Assembly: GCF_030403435.1 (NCBI RefSeq)
Contig: NZ_JAUEPH010000003.1
Location: forward strand, 372,001-436,000
Source: Algoriphagus sediminis
Lineage (GTDB): Bacteria > Bacteroidota > Bacteroidia > Cytophagales > Cyclobacteriaceae
DNA length: 64,000 nt
Direction of reading: 5' to 3'
Part shown: positions 56,372 to 64,000 of the stretch, one piece after another
Numbering within the stretch: the stretch's first letter is position 1
How the letters are laid out: every line of letters starts with the position of its first letter
The notes under the pieces: model-generated
Databases searched by the model: none
What the model saw: the letters and a program-made list of their open reading frames with translations, nothing else
Told to the model about the DNA's origin: nothing
Position numbers and translations under genes: made by a program

Positions 56372-57573
56372 GAATTGTCTATATCCATCAGTATTTTAAA
56401 ACCCCAGAAGAGGGAGGAGCTACCCGATCTTTTTATCTGGCCAAAGGACTGGTTCAGGCTGGATATGAAGTGGACTTGATTACTGGTGGAGCGGAATATT
56501 ACGACCTAAGGAAGATAGAAGGTATCACAGTACACTATTTACCAGTTGCTTATGATCAGAAATTCGGATTTGTGAAAAGGGTTTACTCCTTTCTGAATTT
56601 TGTGAAAGCAGCGAAGGGCCTGATTATAAAATTGCCAAGGCCTGATCTTTTTTACATATCATCCACACCTTTGACCACCGGGCTTATAGGACTTTGGGCA
56701 AAAAAGAAATTCGCCATTCCATACATTTTTGAGGTAAGGGATATTTGGCCGGAAGCTCCGATTCAAGTAGGGGTAATTAGGAATCCAGTGATCAAAAGAT
56801 ATCTCAGGAAAATTGAAAAGAAGACTTATCGGAATGCTCTAAAATTGGTTGGGCTGTCACCCGGCATAGTAAATCATCTTCGAATCCAAGCTCCTGAGAG
56901 GGAAGTTCATCTGATTCCTAATTTCTCAGATCCGGACTACTTTTTTCCTTCAAGAGTTGGCGGGACAGATGTGTCAAAAAAAATAACCATTGCGTACACG
57001 GGAGCTCTTGGAAAGGTCAATGCTCTTGATGAGTTAGTGGACTTTGCCTATTGGTCTCAAAAAGAAAAAAAGCCTTGGAATTTTATCATTATGGGGCAGG
57101 GAAGTGAGGAAAATTTCTTGAAAAAGAAGGCCTCAAAGTTGAATTTAAATAATCTGGAATTTGAGCCTTTTGGTTCAAAAAAGCGAGTAAATGAGGTCTT
57201 GGCAAAGGCTGACTTTGCATGGATTTCATTCGCTGACCTTCCCATCCTAAATACGAATTCACCAAATAAGTTTTTCGACGCAATCGCAGCCGGTAAGGCA
57301 ATTATCATCAACCATCGCGGTTGGGTTTATCGCCTCGTCACTGAAAACAATTTAGGTTTTTCTATTTTGGATAAAGATTGGCAAGGGCTTTCAGTCAAAC
57401 TTTCGGCTTTGCAAGACAACCCGAAAAAACTAAGGGAAATGCAGCAAAATGCGCAAAGGATTTCAGAGGATTTTTTCACAGAAGAAATTGCGGTGAAAAG
57501 GCTTTTGCACGCAGTGGATTCAAAAAAGCATCCCCTTACTCTATCCCACGAGGCCTATATCCGGATAGCCTAA
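56368..57573 (+). CDS. Family 4 glycosyltransferase (WbuB-like)
   Basis: About 401 residues from the ATG at 56368, which overlaps the asparagine synthase stop (ATGA). An in-frame ATG seven codons earlier lies inside that gene and is less likely. The N-terminal half has IVYIHQYFKTPEEGGATRSF, typical of WbuB-like GT4 enzymes, and YIFEVRDIWPEAPIQVG. The C-terminal half has IAYTGALGKVNALDELVDF and a nucleotide-sugar region SFADLPILNTNSPNKFFDAIAAGKA. It should transfer a sugar to a lipid-linked repeat unit in the cytoplasm. Sugar and acceptor are unknown. Its last 38 bp overlap the end of the convergent gldB gene. Confidence 0.92.
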   Translation: MRIVYIHQYFKTPEEGGATRSFYLAKGLVQAGYEVDLITGGAEYYDLRKIEGITVHYLPVAYDQKFGFVKRVYSFLNFVKAAKGLIIKLPRPDLFYISSTPLTTGLIGLWAKKKFAIPYIFEVRDIWPEAPIQVGVIRNPVIKRYLRKIEKKTYRNALKLVGLSPGIVNHLRIQAPEREVHLIPNFSDPDYFFPSRVGGTDVSKKITIAYTGALGKVNALDELVDFAYWSQKEKKPWNFIIMGQGSEENFLKKKASKLNLNNLEFEPFGSKKRVNEVLAKADFAWISFADLPILNTNSPNKFFDAIAAGKAIIINHRGWVYRLVTENNLGFSILDKDWQGLSVKLSALQDNPKKLREMQQNAQRISEDFFTEEIAVKRLLHAVDSKKHPLTLSHEAYIRIA

Positions 57574-58567
57574 AAATAAGTTCAGCATCTTTTTCCTCCA
57601 TAATGTCCTGAAGGGAGGCTTCTTGAGAAATCTGGTAGTCATCCACAATATTCCATCCCAGCCATCGTCCCAGTCTTCCGGGAGCTTTGGTACTGATCGC
57701 ATCAGTACTTGGAGCTTCGCCTAGATATTTTTGAATTTCAAAGGGATTAGTTTCATAAAGCAGTTCATTCTCCACAAAATGGGCCCAGATATATTCTTCA
57801 TTTGAATAACTATCAGCGACTTGCTCATCCGTATATCCTATGATCAGACCCTCCGGAGTACATGGAAGCACCGCCTTCGCAAAGTGATAAGCCTTGCCAT
57901 AATAAATCATCTCAGCCAATAGAGACTTGTCCTGAAGATCCACTTCATTGAATCGGGAAGAAAGCGCTGTGACGATCATGGGGACTAAATAGGGTAAGTC
58001 GTATCTCTCAGCCATGTAGCGAGGAAGGTCAGGCTGGAATGGATGATCAGTGGGAAGAAAATAATCTATGCCGATTACAATAAGATCATCGGTGATGAAT
58101 AGGTCTGAATTAAACCCACTCACGAAAGTGTAAACCTTCGGTACTTCAAATTCGGGATAATAATGCTTAATGTATTTGAAAGCGTTTTCCAGATTTTTAT
58201 TGACCTCTGAAATATCCCCTCTTTTGCTTTTTACAGCCTCATAAAGATCTTTCATGGAGCTGTCTTGGTGAACCACTAGAAGTGAACTGGCCAAAGAATC
58301 CAGGTTGGCATAAAGTTCCGGTTGCAAATACTCCTCTGTGAATTCAGGGTGCTCTTCAAAAAGAAATAAGAAGTCCTCTTTTGTCTTAGCTGAAAAGAAA
58401 TCGTCTTCCAGCCGAGTTATTTTTAGATTTAAGTCCTGAGCCAAAATTTCCTCATCGAGCTCACATTCATCCTGATTGGAATTACAGGAAAGGAATGCCA
58501 GAAGAATAAAGGATAGGGTTGCTCTGAAAAAGAGGGTGTTTTTGGACATGATCATCAAAATTCTCAA
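57536..58567 (-). CDS. gldB: Gliding-motility lipoprotein GldB homologue
   Basis: Up to 343 residues. The first codon of the longest frame is TTG; an ATG six codons later (MSKNTLFFRATL) opens directly on the lipoprotein signal, with lipobox FLSC, and is the likelier start. The mature domain has GldB features: FKYIKHYYPEFEVPKVYTFVSG, LIVIGIDYFLPTDHPFQ, and ARWLGWNIV-like RLGRWLGWNIVDDY near the C-terminus. GldB is required for gliding in Flavobacterium johnsoniae, but homologues also occur in non-gliding Bacteroidota. It is the only minus-strand gene in the 54-64 kb region and interrupts the exopolysaccharide cluster. Confidence 0.9.
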   Translation of the reverse strand: MRILMIMSKNTLFFRATLSFILLAFLSCNSNQDECELDEEILAQDLNLKITRLEDDFFSAKTKEDFLFLFEEHPEFTEEYLQPELYANLDSLASSLLVVHQDSSMKDLYEAVKSKRGDISEVNKNLENAFKYIKHYYPEFEVPKVYTFVSGFNSDLFITDDLIVIGIDYFLPTDHPFQPDLPRYMAERYDLPYLVPMIVTALSSRFNEVDLQDKSLLAEMIYYGKAYHFAKAVLPCTPEGLIIGYTDEQVADSYSNEEYIWAHFVENELLYETNPFEIQKYLGEAPSTDAISTKAPGRLGRWLGWNIVDDYQISQEASLQDIMEEKDAELIFRLSGYRPRGIE

Positions 58568-58690
58568 AGGCGAAATTAAAACTTAATTTTTGATGAGAGA
58601 ACGATTTCAAACAAAACGGGAGGGAACGGAATTTTCGTCTTTTTTGGAAAGAGTTTTTCGAATCCATCCTCCATTTGCTTATTTGCCGGA

Positions 58691-59695
58691 GTGAAGAATC
58701 AGTGGTTGACTTTTGTGGCATTTTCCAGGTACCTTACTTTAAACAAGGTGTTGAATTATGCTCAGCTAGCTATCTCTTTTCAGCTATCAAGGCTTTTGCA
58801 AAAGCCGATTCTCTGGGGACAACCTACCACCCTTAGCGTGGAGCCTACCACAAGCTGTAATCTTCGATGCCCGGAATGTCCTTCAGGCTTGAGGTCGTTT
58901 TCCCGTCCCACAGGAATGCTTCAGGATCAGCTTTTCGAGAAACTCATTGAGCAAGCAAAAGGCCATTTAACCTGGCTCCATCTTTATTTTCAGGGGGAAC
59001 CGTTTTTAAACCCAAGATTTTTCGAGATGGTAAGCCTAGCGGATCAAAATCGGATCTTTACATCCACTTCTACAAATGCGCATTACTTGGATAAGCAGAA
59101 TATTGACAAGGTTTTGGACTCAGGCCTGAAGCAATTGATCGTCTCTATGGATGGAATCACCCAGGAGATATATGAAAAATACAGGATTGGTGGAAAGCTT
59201 GAAAAAGTACAGGAGGGTCTGACGAAGCTTCTTGGTCGTCGGAGAGAAAGAAACGCCCATTACCCAAGAGTGGTTTTGCAGTTTCTAGTCACTGGACAAA
59301 ATGAGCAGCAGATTCCTGCTTTAAAGGACTGGGCAAAAGAAATCGGAGTAGATGAACTTCAATTAAAAACTACTCAAATTTATGACTTTGAGAATGGCTC
59401 AGAGCTTATCCCTTCCAACTTGGGATATTCCAGATATCTGCCAAATGGAGATGGAAGCTGGAGGTTAAAAAAGAAGATTGAAAACAAGTGCTGGAGAATG
59501 TGGCAAGGAGCTGTTTCTACATGGGATGGAAAGATAGTGCCTTGCTGTTTTGATAAGGATGCCAAATACGTAATGGGAGAGCTGGCAAATCAGCCCCTAC
59601 CAAAAATCTGGAAGTCGAAAACTTATGAAAAATTCCGGAGTCAGCTGCTCAATAACAGACAGCAAATCGATATTTGTAGGAATTGTACCGAGTAA
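58691..59695 (+). CDS. Radical SAM/SPASM domain protein
   Basis: A 334-residue cytoplasmic protein. The radical-SAM cluster motif CNLRCPEC is at Cys56, 60 and 63. An iron-sulfur-binding SPASM-type tail follows: NKCWRMWQGAVSTWDGKIVP, CCFD, and IDICRNCTE at the very end. These proteins modify peptides, proteins or carbohydrates by radical chemistry. Within an exopolysaccharide cluster a sugar or lipid-linked intermediate is a plausible substrate, but this is inference. It is divergent from gldB with 123 bp between, so it probably has its own promoter. Confidence 0.92.
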   Translation: MKNQWLTFVAFSRYLTLNKVLNYAQLAISFQLSRLLQKPILWGQPTTLSVEPTTSCNLRCPECPSGLRSFSRPTGMLQDQLFEKLIEQAKGHLTWLHLYFQGEPFLNPRFFEMVSLADQNRIFTSTSTNAHYLDKQNIDKVLDSGLKQLIVSMDGITQEIYEKYRIGGKLEKVQEGLTKLLGRRRERNAHYPRVVLQFLVTGQNEQQIPALKDWAKEIGVDELQLKTTQIYDFENGSELIPSNLGYSRYLPNGDGSWRLKKKIENKCWRMWQGAVSTWDGKIVPCCFDKDAKYVMGELANQPLPKIWKSKTYEKFRSQLLNNRQQIDICRNCTE

Positions 59696-59823
59696 AAACG
59701 CGAAAAACGTATGAAATAGGAGGTTTTTGGAACCAAATTTGGTAGAATTCGGAATTAGATGGAATTTTAGACTTTGCAAACGATTTTCAATCACCTGGCA
59801 GGTTTTTTTGCCGGAACAGACAT

Positions 59824-62412
59824 ATGCCCTATTTAAAAAATCTTTGGTGTCTTTTTGCCCTTGTGGCTTTTTGTACATTGACCCTTCCCGAAACCTTTGC
59901 TCAGGAAACTGCTGATTTTTCAGAAATCAATGTGGATACCATGAGCGATGAGGAAATAGAGGACCTGATAAATCGAGCTTCTGCAGCAGGTTTAACTACT
60001 GAAGAATTCCTCGAAAGGGCTCAGGCTGAAGGTAGAATGCCTCCTCTTCAGGCCGAAAAACTGCGGGAGCGAATTGATCAATTAGAATTGGGTGGAGCTG
60101 GCTTCCAAAGAAATTCAAGAGTATCCAACCGGGACAGCAGGTCTCAAATGGGTGAAAAGGATATCAGCGATGGATATTTTAACCCCAGGTCATACCCCAG
60201 GCTATCCGAAGAAGAGGCACAGATTTTCGGAAGTGAGATATTTTTTAATAATCGTAGGACGCTCACATTTGAGCCAAGCCTAAACCAAGCCACTCCGAAA
60301 AGCTATGTTTTAGGCTCTGGAGATCTTCTTTATGTAGATATTTATGGTCAGTCGGAGCAATACTATGAGGCCACTGTGAATCCAGATGGTTTTATCCTTT
60401 TGGATAATATTGGGACTATTTCTGTTTCCGGCAAAACCATAGAGGAAGCTACAGGCATCATCAAAAATAGGGTTTCAAGGTTTTATCCAGGCATGACAGG
60501 ACCGAACCCGAATACTTTTCTTCAAATTTCCCTCGGAAACGTGAGGACCATCCAAGTGAATATTCTGGGTGATGTTAGGCTTCCGGGAACGTTCACTTTG
60601 AGTGCTTTTAGCACAGTGTTTAATGCACTTTACGCAGCAGGAGGGCCAAGCATAAATGGCTCCATGAGGAACATTAAAGTCCTGAGAAACAATCAACTGC
60701 TCTCCGAAGTGGATGTGTATGATTTACTGATCAAAGGTGAGGCAAGTCTAGATCTACGGTTAGAGGATCAAGATGTGATTTTAGTGCCTCCTTTTGAGTC
60801 TAGAGCTACCATTTCTGGACAAGTGAAAAGGCCTAAGACCTTTGAAATCCGGGAAGGAGATACATTTGAGGACTTATTGAATTATGCAGGTGGGTTTACC
60901 GATGAAGCCTATAAAGATCAAGTGACCATCGCTAGAATCACAGGGAATGAACGGGCCATTTCGAATGTGTATAAGGATCAATTTTCCATGTTTCTGATGA
61001 AAGGTGGAGATGAAATTACAGTACAAAGAATTCTGGATAGATATACCAATCGTGTTCAGATAGTGGGTGCTGTTTTCAGACCTGGGACTTTTGCTTTGGT
61101 AGAAAATATGATGCTTTCTGACCTCATAGAAAAGGCTGAAGGTTTACGAGGGGATGCGTATAAAGTTCAGGCGAGCGTCCTCAGAACACGTGAGGATTTT
61201 AGCACGCAGATGTTCCAGATTGATCTCGAGGGTTTACTAAATGGAAGCAGTCCTGATTTCGCTCTCCAAAGGGAGGATGTGGTTAGAATTGCGAGTATTT
61301 ACGATATAGAAAATGAACAGTATGTTCAGGTACTGGGTGAGGTAAAAAGACCCGGCATTTATCCTTTCTCAGAAGGAATGGAAGTGGAGGAACTTTTAAT
61401 CATGGCTGGGGGACTACAGGAAACCGCAAATGCCAATGACATTGAGATTGCCAGAAGGCTGGAGGATCAGGATTTAGGAACGCTTTCCGAGATATTTCCG
61501 GTACAAGTTTCCCCGGATCTCAGGATGTCAGACAATAGTGTGGAGCTTAAGGCTTTCGATCAGGTCATCGTAAGGAAACGTGCAAACTTTACCATGCAAA
61601 GCCTCGTTGCGGTGGAGGGACAGGTGAATTCCCCCGGAATGTTTGCCATAGAGAATAGCGAAGAAAGAATTTCAGATATCGTGCGTAGGGCAGGTGGACT
61701 TAATCAATTTGCCTACGCAAAAGGTGCCGCTTTGATCCGTAGGACTGAATTTTACGATACCCAATCAAATCAGGAAAGAAGACAGAAAAATCTGGAAGAG
61801 CTCCAGCAGCTTCTAGAGGCTTCTCAAAATAATTCTGAAGCCCAGGAGGAATTGCTGAGGAGACTAAGGAGTGATGATCCAATTGCTGAGTCGCCTGTAG
61901 ATGATCAACTGGCTGAAAATAAAAGAGAGTCTTTGGATCAAATTGCCTCCGAGACTCCCGGCTTTGCTGTAAAGCTGAAAGAAACAGAAGCGGTGGCCAT
62001 TGATTTGGAGAAGATTTTAAAGAATCCTGGGTCGGAGGATGATTTGATCCTTGAACCCGGAGATATTTTATCTGTGCCAAAGCTTTTGCAGACAGTGAGG
62101 ATGCGAGGCGACGTGGTCTATCCTACCACGCTCCGATATGAAGGAGGAAGAAGCTTAAAATACTACATTAATGGTGCTGGAGGATTTGAGCGAAGAGCAA
62201 ACCGAAAGCAAACTTATGTGGTCTATGCGAATGGAGCGGTAAAAAGAACAAAAGGCTTTTTGGGAATCAGAAATTATCCACCGGTAGAACCGGGAGCCGA
62301 AGTGATCGTCCCTACTAAGGGGCCAAGAGTTCCTTTGAGGTTAGGAGAAATAGTGGGAATTACCACTGGAATAGCGACTCTGGCATTAGTCGTTTCACAA
62401 ATTAATTGGTAA
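59824..62412 (+). CDS. Wza-like SLBB-domain polysaccharide export protein
   Basis: An 862-residue exporter with a signal peptide (ends about ETFAQ). A polysaccharide-export domain begins around YVLGSGDLLYVDIYG (about 160) and contains NPDGFILLDNIGTI. Several SLBB repeats follow, recognised by VRLPGTFTLS-like strings: VKRPKTFEIREG, FRPGTFALVENM, VKRPGIYPFSEG and GQVNSPGMFAIEN. A charged coiled segment (about 640-690) precedes the last SLBB region, and a C-terminal hydrophobic helix ends the protein. It is much longer than Wza of enterics but usual for Bacteroidota. It overlaps the Wzz-like gene by one base (TAATG). Confidence 0.92.
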   Translation: MPYLKNLWCLFALVAFCTLTLPETFAQETADFSEINVDTMSDEEIEDLINRASAAGLTTEEFLERAQAEGRMPPLQAEKLRERIDQLELGGAGFQRNSRVSNRDSRSQMGEKDISDGYFNPRSYPRLSEEEAQIFGSEIFFNNRRTLTFEPSLNQATPKSYVLGSGDLLYVDIYGQSEQYYEATVNPDGFILLDNIGTISVSGKTIEEATGIIKNRVSRFYPGMTGPNPNTFLQISLGNVRTIQVNILGDVRLPGTFTLSAFSTVFNALYAAGGPSINGSMRNIKVLRNNQLLSEVDVYDLLIKGEASLDLRLEDQDVILVPPFESRATISGQVKRPKTFEIREGDTFEDLLNYAGGFTDEAYKDQVTIARITGNERAISNVYKDQFSMFLMKGGDEITVQRILDRYTNRVQIVGAVFRPGTFALVENMMLSDLIEKAEGLRGDAYKVQASVLRTREDFSTQMFQIDLEGLLNGSSPDFALQREDVVRIASIYDIENEQYVQVLGEVKRPGIYPFSEGMEVEELLIMAGGLQETANANDIEIARRLEDQDLGTLSEIFPVQVSPDLRMSDNSVELKAFDQVIVRKRANFTMQSLVAVEGQVNSPGMFAIENSEERISDIVRRAGGLNQFAYAKGAALIRRTEFYDTQSNQERRQKNLEELQQLLEASQNNSEAQEELLRRLRSDDPIAESPVDDQLAENKRESLDQIASETPGFAVKLKETEAVAIDLEKILKNPGSEDDLILEPGDILSVPKLLQTVRMRGDVVYPTTLRYEGGRSLKYYINGAGGFERRANRKQTYVVYANGAVKRTKGFLGIRNYPPVEPGAEVIVPTKGPRVPLRLGEIVGITTGIATLALVVSQINW

Positions 62413-63479
62413 TGGCTACATCGAAGCATTTTTCAGATAATCAATTTACACTCAAGCAGGTTGTTCTAAATCTGCAGGAATGGCTTGGCTATTTTATCAG
62501 CCAGTGGAAAATACTTGTTGCAGCTGGCGTAATTGGCTTGGGTCTGGGAGCCCTTTATTCCATTTTCACCAAACCAGTTTTTCATGCTGAAACATCCTTT
62601 GTACTGGAAGAAGGAGACTCAGGGGGAAGAGGGCAGATGGCAGGACTTGCCTCTCTGGTTGGAGTAAATCTTGGCTCACTGGGAGGAACTTCAGGGCTTT
62701 TTCAGGGAGATAACATTATGGAGCTGTATAAATCAGACCGGATGCTCTCTGAAACTCTTTTGAGCCCTTTTAAGGAAGACGAATTGCTGATTGATCGATT
62801 TGTGAGCTTTGAAGAGATTGATGAAAAGTGGTCTAACAAAGTAGATATCAATTCCATGGACTTTTCGATTCCTAGAGATCAATTTACCGTGGATCAGGAT
62901 TCAGTGGTCAAGCAAGTCTCAAAGCTAATCCGTGAAAAGCAGCTTGGGGTGACAAAACCAGATCGAAAGCTTACTATTCTTCAAGTATCTATTTCTTCAA
63001 AAGATGAAAAGTTCGCTAAGGTTTTCAATGAGACTTTGGTAGAAAAGGTGAATTCATTCTACTTCGAAACCAAGACCAAGAAAACAGGTGAAAATCTTCG
63101 AATTCTTCAATCTCAGGCAGATAGCGTTCGGAAAATACTAGACGAAAGTATTGGGGCTTATGCCACCGCGTCAGATCAAGTTCCAAATGCAAACCCATTG
63201 CTCACCCGCGCCACTGTAGAAAGTAAGAAGCGACAAATTGATGTGCAGGCCACTGGAGCTGTTTATGGAGAAATCGTTAAGAACCTTGAAATCGCGAAGG
63301 TGAATCATAGAAATAATTCCCCACTCATTCAAGTCATAGATTCCCCCATATTACCTCTCCCACGTTCGGAAACCAGATTGGTTAAAGGCATGGTTTTAGG
63401 GTCAATTCTTACCGGTTTAGCCGTTTTGGTATTCCTTTATTTCCAAAGACTTTTCCGCAAGCATGTGAAGGAGGTTTAA
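62412..63479 (+). CDS. Wzz-like chain-length/co-polymerase protein
   Basis: About 355 residues from the ATG at 62412, which shares a base with the exporter stop; a TTG two codons earlier is less likely. Layout is that of Wzz/PCP proteins: a transmembrane helix at about 35-55 (LVAAGVIGLGLGALYSIF), a periplasmic domain with FHAETSFVLEEG and a coiled coil (ENLRILQSQADSVRKILDES), and a second helix at about 325-345 following a proline-rich LPLPRSETR. No tyrosine kinase domain is attached. It should set polysaccharide chain length together with the exporter. Confidence 0.9.
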   Translation: MATSKHFSDNQFTLKQVVLNLQEWLGYFISQWKILVAAGVIGLGLGALYSIFTKPVFHAETSFVLEEGDSGGRGQMAGLASLVGVNLGSLGGTSGLFQGDNIMELYKSDRMLSETLLSPFKEDELLIDRFVSFEEIDEKWSNKVDINSMDFSIPRDQFTVDQDSVVKQVSKLIREKQLGVTKPDRKLTILQVSISSKDEKFAKVFNETLVEKVNSFYFETKTKKTGENLRILQSQADSVRKILDESIGAYATASDQVPNANPLLTRATVESKKRQIDVQATGAVYGEIVKNLEIAKVNHRNNSPLIQVIDSPILPLPRSETRLVKGMVLGSILTGLAVLVFLYFQRLFRKHVKEV

Positions 63480-63491
63480 AGCTAAAAGGAC

Positions 63492-64000
63492 ATGTTTGAG
63501 AAAATTTCCTTTCTATCTTTTAGCAGCTTAATTCGTAATCGCTCTATACAAAATTTTCTTTTTCTAGCGGTAATCCAATCTTCGAATGTCCTGATTTCCA
63601 TTATCTCCATGCCTTTGCTTATCCAAAGTATAGGAGTCGACCAATTCGGATTGGTAAATCTGGCCCTTTCAGTCATCATTCTCCTGAATATAGTGGTGGG
63701 CTTTGGGTATAATCTTAGTGCTCCAAAGCAGGTGGCAACCAACCAAAAAGATAAAGAGGCCCTTTCCCATGTGGTTTCTAATGTTTTCTCCTCGAAAGTT
63801 CTGCTCGCCGCTCTATCCACACTATTCGTTTTTGTAGCGGTTTTCGGGCTTAATCTGTTTCAGGAGTACCAAATGATTCTGGTGTTTTCAGTTTTGCTTC
63901 TCTTTTCGGAGGCAATACTTCCACTCTGGTTCTTTCAGGGAATGGAAAAAATGAAGCTAATTAGCATTGCCAATATCTTCAGTAAGCTTCTTTTTCTTTT
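63492..64000 (+). CDS. Wzx-like polysaccharide flippase, cut by the right edge
   Basis: An open frame from the ATG at 63492 runs off the window after 169 complete codons. The sequence MFEKISFLSFSSLIRNRSIQ leads into several hydrophobic helices with an early MPLLIQSIGVDQFGLVNLAL motif and LPLWFFQGMEKMKLISIANI, typical of the MOP/PST flippase group that turns lipid-linked repeat units across the inner membrane. It follows the Wzz-like gene by 12 bp. The missing C-terminal two thirds prevent closer placing. Confidence 0.88.
   Translation, partial: MFEKISFLSFSSLIRNRSIQNFLFLAVIQSSNVLISIISMPLLIQSIGVDQFGLVNLALSVIILLNIVVGFGYNLSAPKQVATNQKDKEALSHVVSNVFSSKVLLAALSTLFVFVAVFGLNLFQEYQMILVFSVLLLFSEAILPLWFFQGMEKMKLISIANIFSKLLFL

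Noticed and set aside
1..64000. tRNA, rRNA, CRISPR arrays, insertion sequences, phage genes, integrases
   Set aside because: None seen on reading; the rearranged regions show homology scars and palindromic repeats, but no transposase or integrase gene and no attachment-site pattern.

Overview
The window looks like chromosomal DNA of a free-living Bacteroidota, most likely Cytophagales and close to Cyclobacteriaceae/Algoriphagus. This is an inference from gene content: reporter-propeller sensor kinases, a one-protein hybrid two-component regulator, a GldB homologue, DUF6090 proteins, lipoprotein sulfatases, AT-rich intergenic DNA and weak Shine-Dalgarno sites. I see no rRNA, tRNA, CRISPR array, insertion sequence or phage.

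Layout. 1-9.6 kb (minus): a tandem array of membrane sensor histidine kinases with nearly identical kinase cores, including an internally deleted vestige and one gene running off the left edge. 9.7-20.5 kb (plus): a Tricorn-type protease, then a probable operon of a FIST sensor, a GAF-adenylate cyclase, a stand-alone homologue of the N-terminal part of VioB, a kelch-like lipoprotein and a BASS transporter. 20.5-23.9 kb (minus): DsrE-like protein, isoquinoline-1-oxidoreductase-type molybdenum hydroxylase (IorA/IorB) and a small EF-hand-like coiled-coil protein. 24.1-30.2 kb (plus): a hybrid two-component regulator and an NHL/SMP-30-like lipoprotein, with a 21-bp tandem repeat between them. 30.4-37.6 kb (minus): an operon of sulfatase, amino-acid permease, S9 peptidase, SnoaL/NTF2-like protein and two DUF6090 proteins, ending in a recombination scar.

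38-44 kb (minus) is the most interesting part. Two large secreted lipoproteins share an almost identical N-terminal region but have divergent C-terminal HExxH (zincin-like) domains. Each overlaps a small exported protein, and a third copy is reduced to a C-terminal stub beside an intact small gene. This is the layout of a polymorphic toxin/immunity locus. The two large genes differ in a poly-C tract in the signal peptide (7 C, in frame; 8 C, out of frame), which suggests phase variation.

44.3-53.9 kb (minus): a TPR-adenylate cyclase, an eight-cysteine mini-protein, an operon of cyclophilin, sulfatase, DUF3500 and SAP/DUF6434 proteins, a patatin with a cyclic-nucleotide-binding domain, and a P1 peptidase. 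53.9-64 kb (plus, except gldB): endonuclease III, then an exopolysaccharide cluster (asparagine synthase, GT4, radical SAM, Wza-like exporter, Wzz-like protein, Wzx-like flippase cut by the right edge).

Two themes recur. One is cyclic-nucleotide signalling: two class III cyclases and a cyclic-nucleotide-binding patatin. The other is tandem duplication followed by deletion, seen as scars in the kinase array, the DUF6090 operon and the toxin-like array.
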